Source: HRBIN16 sp049969495
GTDB lineage: Bacteria > Armatimonadota > HRBIN16
Direction: 5' to 3'
NCBI GenBank assembly: GCA_049969495.1
Contig: JBMFOT010000096.1
Location: 1-8,721, forward strand
Length of the DNA: 8,721 nt
Part shown: in pieces, positions 1-6,410 of the stretch
How the letters are laid out: each line of letters starts with the position of its first letter
Position numbering within the stretch: the stretch's first letter is position 1
Program-made: the position numbers and the translations under genes
The notes under the pieces: model-generated
Database searches by the model: none
What the model saw: only the letters and a program-made list of their open reading frames with translations
Told to the model about the DNA's origin: nothing

Positions 1-2
1 AG

Positions 3-509
3 TCGTTCCTGTTCTCGCTGGGTGCCGCCTCCCTGCTTAGCATCTTCGCCAGCCTGTGGATTGCGCTGGACGTGTACTACCGCTACGGTGCAGCGTCGGC
101 GATTACCGACCAATGGCGCACCTATCAGGGCAGGCAGGCGTTCGACATCCTGCGCGCGCAGGTGGACGGTCTGGCTCCACAACCGGACACCTCGCAACTG
201 CTGGCGACAGGATGGGGGTTCCTGTTCGTGCTGCTGTTGCAGGCGGCGAGGCATCAGTTCCTGTGGTTTCCGCTTCATCCGGGCGGGTTCGTGATGGCGC
301 AAAGCGGTGCGCTGGAATGGATGTGGGTGCCGATTGTGATAGCCGGTTTCACCAAAGCGACGGTGCTGCGAGCAGGAGGACTACGCCTGTACGAAAAGGT
401 GGTGCCGTTCTTTATCGGGCTGATTGTGGGAGATTATGCGGTATGTGGAGTGCTCGCATTGACGAGCTGGTTCTTCCGTATTCCACTGTATAAACCGTTT
501 CCGGTGTGA
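3..509 (+). CDS. C-terminal part of a DUF6785/DUF6784-type multi-pass membrane protein (5' partial)
   Basis: The frame is open from the left edge, so the true start lies outside the window; the GTG at 72 is an internal valine, not a start. The visible 168 residues show a hydrophobic helix (SFLFSLGAASLLSIFASLW), a soluble stretch of about 45 residues with Tyr/Arg/Gln-rich sequence (YYRYG, QWRTYQGRQAFD), and then further hydrophobic helices around GFLFVLLLQ, MWVPIVIAGF and KVVPFFIGLIVGDYAVCGVL, ending in RIPLYKPFPV. The order HQFLWFPLHPGGF, then GLRLYEKVVPFFIGLIVGDY and a terminal short-loop helix followed by a G/R-IP-Y tail matches my recollection of the C-terminal region of large membrane proteins annotated DUF6785/DUF6784 in Armatimonadota, Planctomycetota and relatives. 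Their biochemical role is not established; a transport or envelope role is inference. It is followed after 8 bases by the next gene, which suggests one transcript. Confidence 0.72.
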   Translation, partial: SFLFSLGAASLLSIFASLWIALDVYYRYGAASAITDQWRTYQGRQAFDILRAQVDGLAPQPDTSQLLATGWGFLFVLLLQAARHQFLWFPLHPGGFVMAQSGALEWMWVPIVIAGFTKATVLRAGGLRLYEKVVPFFIGLIVGDYAVCGVLALTSWFFRIPLYKPFPV

Positions 510-517
510 GGAGGGAG
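509..517 (+). promoter_or_regulatory. Ribosome binding site that decides the start of the 518 gene
   Basis: AGGAGGG at 509-515 begins inside the TGA stop of the upstream gene (507-509) and lies just ahead of the ATG at 518. The spacing is short (3 bases after AGGAGG), but it still favours ATG 518 over the in-frame GTG at 506, which has no purine-rich site upstream. The overlap of stop and ribosome site suggests translational coupling of the two genes. Confidence 0.6.
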
Positions 518-3397
518 ATGCCTGACCTGTTGCCCCGTCTACTTCACCCCGCCTACCGTCACTGGCAGCGACAGCCGGCGGAGATGTTTGGCTTCTGGCA
601 CTGGACGGGAGCGGAGGACCTGCGTGATGCCGTCCGCCGCACAGGAGCCAATGCCACTTCGCTCCATCTGCCTCTGCACCTGCTGAAAGACGAACATGCA
701 CCTTACCGCATCCGCCCTCTACCTGCGCCGATACAGGTCTCCATCCGACGCGCAATGGAGGTGCAGTTCGACGCACCGACAGGGCTGACACAGGTGACCC
801 TGCTCGTCACCACATCCAACTCTCACGCCGAAGCGGTTGCGGAACTGTCTGTCGCCAAGCGATTTTCACAAGCATCACTCCTTGCCCGGTCGCAAACGGA
901 ACCGCGCAGTCAACCCCATCTCGTGCTAAAGCCTGCAAAGCCACTACCTGCAGGACGGTATCGAGTGCGGATACGGGCGCAGAAGTCACACGCTCATGTC
1001 TGGCTAGGACAGGCGATGCAGGGCAGTACGCTGGTGCGTCTGGGCGAGCTGACCCTGCACGGCTGGGGCATCGACGGCGAATGGCAAGACGCGAGTGGGA
1101 AAGCCCATCGCTTCACCCGCTCGGCACGGCATGACACCCCCATACCGCTGGGCTCGCCCACCTTTGTCACCTTAGCCAGCCTTCGCGTGGATGCAGGGGT
1201 AGGCATTGGCGAGCACAATAACGCCTTCTTTGTGACGTACCCACAGTGGTTCTGGCAAATGTATCCGCAAGCCGCGATGCGCGACCGCAGCGGCAACATC
1301 ATCTATGCGGGTGAAAACCCCTGGATTGCCTTCGACGACCCGGTGCTGACCGATGCGACATTGCGCCAGATGCGGGAAACCGTGCCTCTACTGCGCAGGC
1401 AGAAACGGGTGCGCTACTGGGTGGTCGGGGGTGAACAGGGCTATCCTGACTACGTTGGGTTGCCGGAGGGTGACTTCCGTCCCGAATTCCTCGCGCATTA
1501 TCGGACGTGGCGGGAAAGTTTACCTGACCTCCTAACCCCCCTCCCTACAAGGGAAGGGGGAACCGACTCCCCTCTCCTTGCAGGAGAGGTCCAACTTACA
1601 AGGGAACGGGGGACACCCCTCTCCTCGCAGGAAAGAAGTCGGAGGGGAGGTGAGGACGAAAGTATCCTCCTCTGGCGTCGGTTTCGCGAATCGGCAATGA
1701 CCGAGCGGTTCGCCTTCTACACGTGCGCCCTGCGCCAGTTAGACCCCACCCGCCCCATCTTTATCCCCACGCACGGCAACCCCTTCGCGCTGGATTTCCG
1801 CGTGAAGATGGGTTTCCCCGTTGCCGACCTGGCGGGCGCGGCAGATGGGTTTGAAGCCGGTCCCATCTCCATCGATGACGATGCCGAGCGCATCCACCGC
1901 CTGACGCTGGATATGCAAACGGGGTTCGGCGTGCCGGTAGTGGCTCCGCGCCTGGCAAACAAGCAGATAGACAGCGCCGCGCAGGGGGGCGGCAGGAGTT
2001 TTTCGCCCCAATCCGCACGTCGGGCAGTGTACGAGGCGCTGGGCATGGGCGTATGGCATATCGGGCTGGTGCAGTGGCGCGGTTCCCTGCCCGACGGTGA
2101 GTGGGGAATCAAGGATACTCCTGCCGAGGCGGAGTGCAAACGGTTGTTTGATGAACTGAAACAAGCCGCCTCATGGCTCGAAGGCTGCTCTCGCCTGCAC
2201 CCAAATGCGGGCATCCTCCTCTCCGATGCCACCTGGCGGCGCTGGTGGCAAGACCGGTGGACACTGTTGTACGATATCGCCTGCTCAATGGGATGGAACA
2301 CGATGTTCATCCATGACATACAATGCAACGCAGAACTGGTAGAGACCGTGCCCGTACTGCTCAGTGTGGACAACCCCGTCCTCTCATCGCAGGCGCACCG
2401 TGCTCTGAGTGAGTACCTGCAAGCCGGTGGCAAGGTGCTGGCGGTGGGCGCGTTCGCCGAGCGCGACGAGGATGGCAACAGCCTTCCACCTCTGCCGGAC
2501 AGCATTGTCCGCCTGCCCGATGACGCGCCCGGTGCGCCCGTGACCGTTATCCACCAGACCTCCACCGACCGCGGAGCCGCCACATGGTCGGCGACGGTAC
2601 ATCCGTTGCCGGTGGAACGTATCGAGCAGCAGCTGGAGCAGATAGCACTGTTGCGCCCTGTTCAGGTAACCGTCCCCGGAGGCTCCGGTTGGGCTAAGGG
2701 CGTGGAATGCCTGGCCCTCACCGATGGGGTGAATCTGGCGGTGGTGTTGATCCATCGGGCGGATTCCGCTCGTGAGGCGCTGGTGTCGCTTCACCCGCGC
2801 CTGCTGGGGGCAAACGGCGCACGCTATCGCCTGCGCGATGCCATTACCGGACAGGTGTTGAGTCCGACCCTGCCAGCCCGCGTCTCGCTGAAGCCTTACG
2901 GCACACGCCTGCTGGTGATGGAGCGTGCGGTCTCACCCCAGGAGTGCGAGGCAGAGATAACGCAAGCGCAAAAAGCCATCACACGCTGGCGCGAAAAGGG
3001 TGTGGACGTTACTCCCTTTGAGGTCTGGCTACAGTCCGCCATCACGCACCTGAAGGCGCAAAGGTTCGCCAAAGCGTTCGCCCTCTCCGGCAGCGTGACA
3101 GGCAGTCTGGCAATACAGTCCACCGTGCGTCGCACGGGTGAAACCCTGCAGGTGAAGGCAACTATCTGGCAACCCAATGGGAGACCTGCCCAGGATGCGC
3201 GGGCGCGCGTACGCCTGGTACCCGGCGCCTTCCAATGGCACAAAATGAACCCCGATGGCAAAGGCGTTTTCTCGGTTACCCTTAATCCACCGCGCCTCTA
3301 CAACCCGATGGGGGCGAAATACACGCCGGTCACACAAGGGCTGATGTTGGTTCTCGAAGCGCGGCTGGGTGGATTGGTTGGAGGGGGGCGGTTCTAG
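518..3397 (+). CDS. Large TIM-barrel/glycoside-hydrolase-like protein with GH42-style middle domain and in-frame repeat insert
   Basis: The protein has 959 residues from ATG 518 and no signal peptide or membrane helix, so it is probably cytoplasmic. By eye, residues about 20-60 (MFGFWHWTGAEDLRDAVRR) look like the start of a barrel. Residues about 70-195 look beta-rich and inserted. The barrel resumes at about 215-535, with VVGGEQGYPDY (304-314), FYTCALRQLDPTRPIFIPTHGNP (two overlapping pieces, about 400-422) and GFEAGPISIDDD. Glu306 in GGEQG is a possible catalytic acid, but this is unproven. Residues about 562-650 (PNAGILLSDATWRRWW, later EYLQAGGKVLAVGAF) resemble the glutamine-amidotransferase-like trimerisation domain of GH42 beta-galactosidases. 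The C terminus has a helical stretch (about 930-1000 in base-free terms: the EAEITQAQKAITRWREKG region) and a final Ig-like beta domain. No exact substrate can be named. Residues about 338-381 are encoded by a palindromic repeat element and sit between YRTWRES and LWRRFRES. An alternative description is simply a large hypothetical protein. Confidence 0.6.
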   Translation: MPDLLPRLLHPAYRHWQRQPAEMFGFWHWTGAEDLRDAVRRTGANATSLHLPLHLLKDEHAPYRIRPLPAPIQVSIRRAMEVQFDAPTGLTQVTLLVTTSNSHAEAVAELSVAKRFSQASLLARSQTEPRSQPHLVLKPAKPLPAGRYRVRIRAQKSHAHVWLGQAMQGSTLVRLGELTLHGWGIDGEWQDASGKAHRFTRSARHDTPIPLGSPTFVTLASLRVDAGVGIGEHNNAFFVTYPQWFWQMYPQAAMRDRSGNIIYAGENPWIAFDDPVLTDATLRQMRETVPLLRRQKRVRYWVVGGEQGYPDYVGLPEGDFRPEFLAHYRTWRESLPDLLTPLPTREGGTDSPLLAGEVQLTRERGTPLSSQERSRRGGEDESILLWRRFRESAMTERFAFYTCALRQLDPTRPIFIPTHGNPFALDFRVKMGFPVADLAGAADGFEAGPISIDDDAERIHRLTLDMQTGFGVPVVAPRLANKQIDSAAQGGGRSFSPQSARRAVYEALGMGVWHIGLVQWRGSLPDGEWGIKDTPAEAECKRLFDELKQAASWLEGCSRLHPNAGILLSDATWRRWWQDRWTLLYDIACSMGWNTMFIHDIQCNAELVETVPVLLSVDNPVLSSQAHRALSEYLQAGGKVLAVGAFAERDEDGNSLPPLPDSIVRLPDDAPGAPVTVIHQTSTDRGAATWSATVHPLPVERIEQQLEQIALLRPVQVTVPGGSGWAKGVECLALTDGVNLAVVLIHRADSAREALVSLHPRLLGANGARYRLRDAITGQVLSPTLPARVSLKPYGTRLLVMERAVSPQECEAEITQAQKAITRWREKGVDVTPFEVWLQSAITHLKAQRFAKAFALSGSVTGSLAIQSTVRRTGETLQVKATIWQPNGRPAQDARARVRLVPGAFQWHKMNPDGKGVFSVTLNPPRLYNPMGAKYTPVTQGLMLVLEARLGGLVGGGRF
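1536..1560. repeat. Hairpin 1 of the in-frame element
   Basis: The left arm CCCCCCTCCC (1536-1545) pairs with GGGAAGGGGG (1551-1560) around a TACAA loop. Nine of ten positions pair; the only mismatch is C1541 with A1555. The right arm recurs without its left arm at about 1601-1612. Confidence 0.7.
1571..1589. repeat. Hairpin 2 of the in-frame element (perfect 8-bp stem)
   Basis: CCTCTCCT (1571-1578) and AGGAGAGG (1582-1589) are perfect inverted copies around a TGC loop. A decayed second copy is at 1618-1636 (CCTCTCCT, CGC, AGGAAAGA), where six of eight positions still pair. Confidence 0.75.
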
Positions 3398-3530
3398 AGG
3401 AACGAACACGCAGATGAACATTTAGCCTATTTCCCCCGCTTTTTCATCGTTCCCCGCAAAACTAACGTGTGTATTTCCTGCAGGCTTGCCAAAAATATAT
3501 CGTGTGCAGGAAATGAAGCATGGAGCAGGT
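3398..3530. other. Intergenic region between the glycosidase-like gene and the small gene
   Basis: These 133 bases are noticeably more A/T-rich than the flanking genes. There is no clear rho-independent terminator after the upstream stop: the only T-run (CTTTTTC near 3439-3445) has no strong stem ahead of it. I could not find a convincing -35/-10 pair. The main structure is the 10-bp inverted repeat at 3473-3514. Confidence 0.5.
3473..3514. promoter_or_regulatory. Perfect 10-bp inverted repeat, candidate operator or leader hairpin
   Basis: ATTTCCTGCA (3473-3482) is the exact reverse complement of TGCAGGAAAT (3505-3514). The spacer is 22 bases and A/T-rich (AAAAATATAT). The centre-to-centre distance of the arms is 32 bases, about three helical turns, and the right arm ends 16 bases before the proposed ATG at 3531. 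This fits a paired protein-binding site or an RNA stem-loop in the leader. No assignment to a known regulator is possible from the sequence. Confidence 0.5.
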
Positions 3531-3758
3531 ATGATGGGAAGTCGTAGATGGACACCCTTATTGTTTCCGCGCAGCTGGCAGCTGGTGGTGGTAGAGGTGC
3601 CAGCAGACCAGCTCGACCATATTTCGCGTCGTAACCGCCAGATATGGCGTCAGCTGGCGCACGTGGACCCCGATTTAGCTCGCGAGGTGGAGCCTTTCCT
3701 CAACCTCTGCCTCGCCAACGGTAATTCCATAGATACCACCGTTCACAGCACACTGTAG
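3531..3758 (+). CDS. Small unrecognised protein, 75 residues
   Basis: I do not recognise this family. The start at ATG 3531 is chosen because GGAG at 3522-3525 sits 5 bases upstream. The earlier in-frame TTG (3486) and ATG (3513) lie within or at the edge of the inverted repeat and lack a well-spaced ribosome site. The protein begins MMGSRRWTPLLFPRSWQ, continues with a hydrophobic strand (LVVVEVPA), then a probable helical, charged region with two Trp/Arg motifs (ISRRNRQIWRQL) and a VDPDLAREVEPFLNLCL segment, ending in a polar tail. No signal peptide or membrane helix is seen. It is soluble by appearance, possibly a small regulatory or binding protein, but this is a guess. The last 16 bases overlap the end of priA on the other strand. 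It could be a spurious frame; the ribosome site and protein-like composition argue that it is real. Confidence 0.5.
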   Translation: MMGSRRWTPLLFPRSWQLVVVEVPADQLDHISRRNRQIWRQLAHVDPDLAREVEPFLNLCLANGNSIDTTVHSTL

Positions 3759-6229
3759 GGGTCGATATCCACCTGCAGTATGCCTCCTTGTGAAGGAGAC
3801 AGCCCCTCCAGCGCGCTACGCAATAAATCGGGCAACACCTCCGGCTGATAACACTTCACCAGACAGTGCCATCGCCATAAGCCGCGCAAGCGGGGTATCG
3901 GCGCCTGCACCGGTCCCAGAACCTCTGCATCGATACGCTCGGCTGCTATGACCTCGCGACATCGCTCCGCCGCGCGTCGGCAGGTCTCTTCTGCTTTCGC
4001 CTCCTCGGGATGGAGAACGAGGATGTTTGCCAGTCTGGAAAAAGGCGGATAGCGCAGCTCCTCGCGGTGTAGGATTTCACGCTCGTAAAACTGCAGGTAG
4101 TCGTGAGTGGCGGCGGTCTGTATCGCCTCATGTTCGGGGTTGAAGGTTTGCACCACCACCTCGCCCGGCTGATGCGCCCGTCCCGCTCTACCCGCTACCT
4201 GCGTTAGCAGCTGGAAAGCCCGTTCGGCGGCGCGGAAGTCGGGAAGATGCAACGCCGTGTCCGCGCTCACCACGCCCACCAGCGTCACCTTCGGGAAGTC
4301 CAGACCTTTCGCCACCATCTGCGTGCCGATAAGCACATCCGCCTCCTGCGCCCGAAAGCGAGCCAGCAAAACGTGATGCGCTCCTTTGCGGGCGGTGGTA
4401 TCGCGGTCCATGCGTAGGAGCCGCGCCTCGGGAAACAACTGCTGCATCTCCTCTTCCACCCGCTGAGTGCCCAGGCCGAAGGGGTAGATGTGTACCGAGC
4501 CGCACGAGGGGCATTTGGTAGGAACGCTCTGTCGGTAATCGCAATGGTGACAGCGCAGAGAGTGGTCCACCTTATGATAGGAGAGCGATACCTCGCATCG
4601 ACGACACTTCACCACGGTACCACACTTCCGACACATTACAAAAGAGGCATATGCTCGCCGGTTGAGGAAGAGGATGACCTGCTCGCCTCGCTGCAGGCGT
4701 TCGGCAATCGCTTCTGCCATCCGCTGGCTGAAAACGCCCCCTCGCGCTCGCGGAGCCTCACGCATATCTACAAGATGCACCGCCGGCAGCGGACGTCCTT
4801 CCACGCGCGTGGGCAGGTGCAACAGGGTATGCGCTCCCTGTCGCGCCTGATAGAAGGTCTCTATCGAGGGCGTTGCACTGCCCATGAGCAACACCGCCTT
4901 TTCCCGACGCGCCCTCTGCAAAGCGACCGTGCGGGCATGGTAACGTGGCGCGTGCTCCTGCTGTTTGTAAGCCCCTTCGTGCTCCTCATCGATGACGATA
5001 AGCCCCAGTTTGTCCAGCGGGGCAAACACCGCCGAACGCGCACCTACCACCACCCGTGCCCGCTGTTCACGTGCCCTGCGCCACTCGTCAAACCGCTCGC
5101 CCGCCGACAACGCACTGTGCAGTACCGCCACCAGATTGCCGAAACGCGCTTTCACCGCTTCCACCACCTGTGCGGCGAGGGCAATCTCGGGCACCAGAAT
5201 CAACGCGCTTCGTCCCCGCGCGAGAGCAATAGACACCGCCTGCAGGTATACTTCTGTCTTCCCGCTACCGGTCACCCCAAACAGCAAGAAACTGCGATGT
5301 TCACCCCTCTCTATCGCCTGTCCAATCTCGCTCAGACAGCGCTCCTGGTCCGGCGTCATCTGCAGGGTGGTATCCGCCTGCGACAGGTTCACCTTGCCGA
5401 ACGGTGAGCGGTAAACAGGCACGTCGGCGAAATCCACTACCCCGCGCGCCTGCAGGCTCTTCAACGCGCTGGCAGAGACCCCCACCTGTCGCAACAGTTC
5501 CGCCATCGGCAGCATCTCCTCTTCCGCAACGGCCAGCGCACGCAGCAACGCCGCCTGTGCCGGGGCGCGTGAGGCGCACGCCTCTGCCAGATTCTCCGCC
5601 TGCTCCGGTGAAATGTTCAGGCGAACATGCCGCAGTACGCGCGCTCTGGCGGTCGCCGCCTCCAGTACGTTTTTTTGCTCGACCAACCCGCGACGCTTCA
5701 GCCGGTAAAGGGCGGTGTTGAACAGCGTGGCGCCCAGTTGTGCCTTTGCGGTCGTCTCGGGCAGTTGACCACCCGCCGACTGCAGCAGCTCCAGCAGGCG
5801 GCGTTCAGGGGCATTGGGCGAAAGTTCCCACAACTCCTGTTGCTGTACCAGAGGCGTCAAGCGGAGTACTCTCTGCACCTTTGCGACCATCTCGGTTGGA
5901 GCGAGCAAACGCACTGCCGCCGCCAGCCCGCAACGGTATTCGTGCGCCAGCCACTCTGCCAGCGCAAGACGGTTCTCATCCAGAGGTAAGCTCCCCTCTA
6001 CCACATCGATAACCTGCTTGAGCTTACCTGCCTCACGGGCATCCATGGGGTAGCGACGCGCTACGTAGCCCAGCACCTCCTGCCCGCTAAACGGCACCAG
6101 CACGCAGCTACCTACCTGCACCTTCGCCTCCAGCGTGCGCGGCAACAAATAGGTAAATACCTCCTGCAACGCTACAGGCAGGTCTACCACCACGTCCACC
6201 ACCGGTTGTTGCACAGCGTGTGTGTTCAA
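3743..6229 (-). CDS. priA: Primosomal protein N' (PriA), replication restart 3'-to-5' helicase
   Basis: The protein has 828 residues, slightly longer than the usual 730-810. PriA binds stalled or D-loop forks and reloads the replicative helicase in the cytoplasm. The N-terminal 3'-DNA-binding domain is recognisable (VDVVVDLPVALQEVFTYLLP, then VLVPF and VLGYV). A winged-helix region follows to about residue 290. Helicase lobe 1 has Walker A GVTGSGKT (318-325), the PEIALA motif (about 347), DEEH (414-417) with the following YKQ-EHAPRYHARTVA loop, and SATPS (451-455). The zinc module has all eight cysteines: C533, C536, C542, C545, C560, C563, C573 and C576. Lobe 2 has IGTQMVAKGLDFP and QVAGRAGR. 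The C-terminal domain ends VDIDPYSVL, as is typical. The start is TTG at 6229, supported by GGGGGAG six bases upstream; no in-frame ATG precedes it. All key residues are intact, so it should be active. It is transcribed away from the barrel gene. Confidence 0.97.
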   Translation of the reverse strand: MNTHAVQQPVVDVVVDLPVALQEVFTYLLPRTLEAKVQVGSCVLVPFSGQEVLGYVARRYPMDAREAGKLKQVIDVVEGSLPLDENRLALAEWLAHEYRCGLAAAVRLLAPTEMVAKVQRVLRLTPLVQQQELWELSPNAPERRLLELLQSAGGQLPETTAKAQLGATLFNTALYRLKRRGLVEQKNVLEAATARARVLRHVRLNISPEQAENLAEACASRAPAQAALLRALAVAEEEMLPMAELLRQVGVSASALKSLQARGVVDFADVPVYRSPFGKVNLSQADTTLQMTPDQERCLSEIGQAIERGEHRSFLLFGVTGSGKTEVYLQAVSIALARGRSALILVPEIALAAQVVEAVKARFGNLVAVLHSALSAGERFDEWRRAREQRARVVVGARSAVFAPLDKLGLIVIDEEHEGAYKQQEHAPRYHARTVALQRARREKAVLLMGSATPSIETFYQARQGAHTLLHLPTRVEGRPLPAVHLVDMREAPRARGGVFSQRMAEAIAERLQRGEQVILFLNRRAYASFVMCRKCGTVVKCRRCEVSLSYHKVDHSLRCHHCDYRQSVPTKCPSCGSVHIYPFGLGTQRVEEEMQQLFPEARLLRMDRDTTARKGAHHVLLARFRAQEADVLIGTQMVAKGLDFPKVTLVGVVSADTALHLPDFRAAERAFQLLTQVAGRAGRAHQPGEVVVQTFNPEHEAIQTAATHDYLQFYEREILHREELRYPPFSRLANILVLHPEEAKAEETCRRAAERCREVIAAERIDAEVLGPVQAPIPRLRGLWRWHCLVKCYQPEVLPDLLRSALEGLSPSQGGILQVDIDPYSVL

Positions 6230-6242
6230 CGCATTCTCCCCC
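6230..6242 (-). promoter_or_regulatory. Ribosome binding site and unusual TTG start context of priA
   Basis: On the minus strand GGGGGAG (6242-6236) precedes TTG (6229-6227) by six bases, the usual spacing. An ATG at 6234-6232 is only one base after the site and opens a two-codon frame, ATG CGT TGA, whose TGA (6228-6226) overlaps the TTG start. The TTG is therefore the real start. Confidence 0.6.
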
Positions 6243-6260
6243 GCTTCTTACCCATTGGAG

Positions 6261-6280
6261 GGTCGCGCTCCGTCGCGGCC
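6261..6280. repeat. GC-rich hairpin in the priA leader
   Basis: GGTCGCG (6261-6267) pairs with CGCGGCC (6274-6280) around CTCCGT; six of seven positions pair and the seventh is T opposite G. It lies between the predicted priA transcription start (near 6309) and its start codon. Sequences of the type GAGGGTCGCGCTCCGTCGCG look like dispersed palindromic repeats, but this cannot be confirmed from one copy. Confidence 0.5.
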
Positions 6281-6315
6281 GCAAGTCACCCGCATCAATA
6301 GAGCTGCACCTGCTT

Positions 6316-6344
6316 ATTGTATCGAATCTGAATGCAGGACGCAA
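6316..6344 (-). promoter_or_regulatory. Predicted sigma70-type promoter of priA
   Basis: On the minus strand the -35 is TTGCGT (plus-strand 6339-6344, three of six matches to TTGACA), the spacer is exactly 17 bases, and the -10 is TACAAT (6316-6321, five of six). Transcription would start near 6309, giving a leader of about 80 bases that contains the hairpin at 6261-6280. Confidence 0.55.
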
Positions 6345-6359
6345 AGGGATTTTCATGTA

Positions 6360-6388
6360 ATGCATTTCTCTCAAAAAGCGTCTATAAT
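6360..6388 (+). promoter_or_regulatory. Predicted promoter of the barrel-protein gene with perfect -10
   Basis: TATAAT at 6383-6388 is a perfect -10. At 17 bases upstream lies ATGCAT (6360-6365), a weak -35 with three of six matches. Transcription would start near 6395, just before AGGAGGAGGG (6396-6405), so the leader would be only about 16 bases and consist almost solely of the ribosome site. Confidence 0.5.
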
Positions 6389-6410
6389 AGTGAGTAGGAG
6401 GAGGGATGCG

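Larger units (their letters stand above)
1528..1660. repeat. Palindromic GC-rich repeat element inserted in frame within the glycosidase-like gene
   Basis: About 130 bases of C-run and G-run sequence differ sharply from the flanking coding sequence. They contain two imperfect copies of one unit. TACAAGGGAA followed by a G-run occurs at 1546 and again at 1597 (offset 51). CCCTCTCCT-Y-GCAGGA occurs with its CCTCTCCT at 1571 and again at 1618 (offset 47). The different offsets show a 4-base indel between copies, so the two copies are read in different frames (PLLAGEV versus PLSSQERS), yet the whole insert stays open. The translation, about 44 residues rich in Thr, Arg, Glu, Gly and Ser, looks like translated intergenic repeat rather than folded protein. 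It resembles dispersed REP- or MITE-like palindromic repeats known from many bacteria. Boundaries are approximate. Confidence 0.75.

Noticed and set aside
506..517. GTG 506 as start of the glycosidase-like gene
   Set aside because: It has no ribosome site upstream, whereas AGGAGG precedes ATG 518.
1717..2583. 288-residue open frame on the minus strand
   Set aside because: It is a shadow of the glycosidase-like gene with Ser/Arg/Pro-rich composition typical of a wrong frame in GC-rich DNA.
3383..3388. Run of six G near the end of the glycosidase-like gene as a frameshift site
   Set aside because: A one-base slip would only replace the last few residues and add about ten, so there is no sign of a lost domain.
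3486..3530. TTG 3486 or ATG 3513 as start of the small gene
   Set aside because: Both lie within or at the inverted repeat and have no well-spaced ribosome site; ATG 3531 does.
3784..3798. CTCCTT/AAGGAG inverted repeat near the end of priA
   Set aside because: It is six base pairs within coding sequence for SPSQGG and is short enough to be chance.
4490..5407. 305-residue open frame on the plus strand
   Set aside because: It is antisense to the helicase core of priA, which has all family motifs; the frame has no ribosome site or recognisable domain.
6222..6410. N-terminal extension of the barrel protein upstream of 6411
   Set aside because: This stretch holds both promoters and a strong ribosome site, and a signal peptide begins exactly at 6411.
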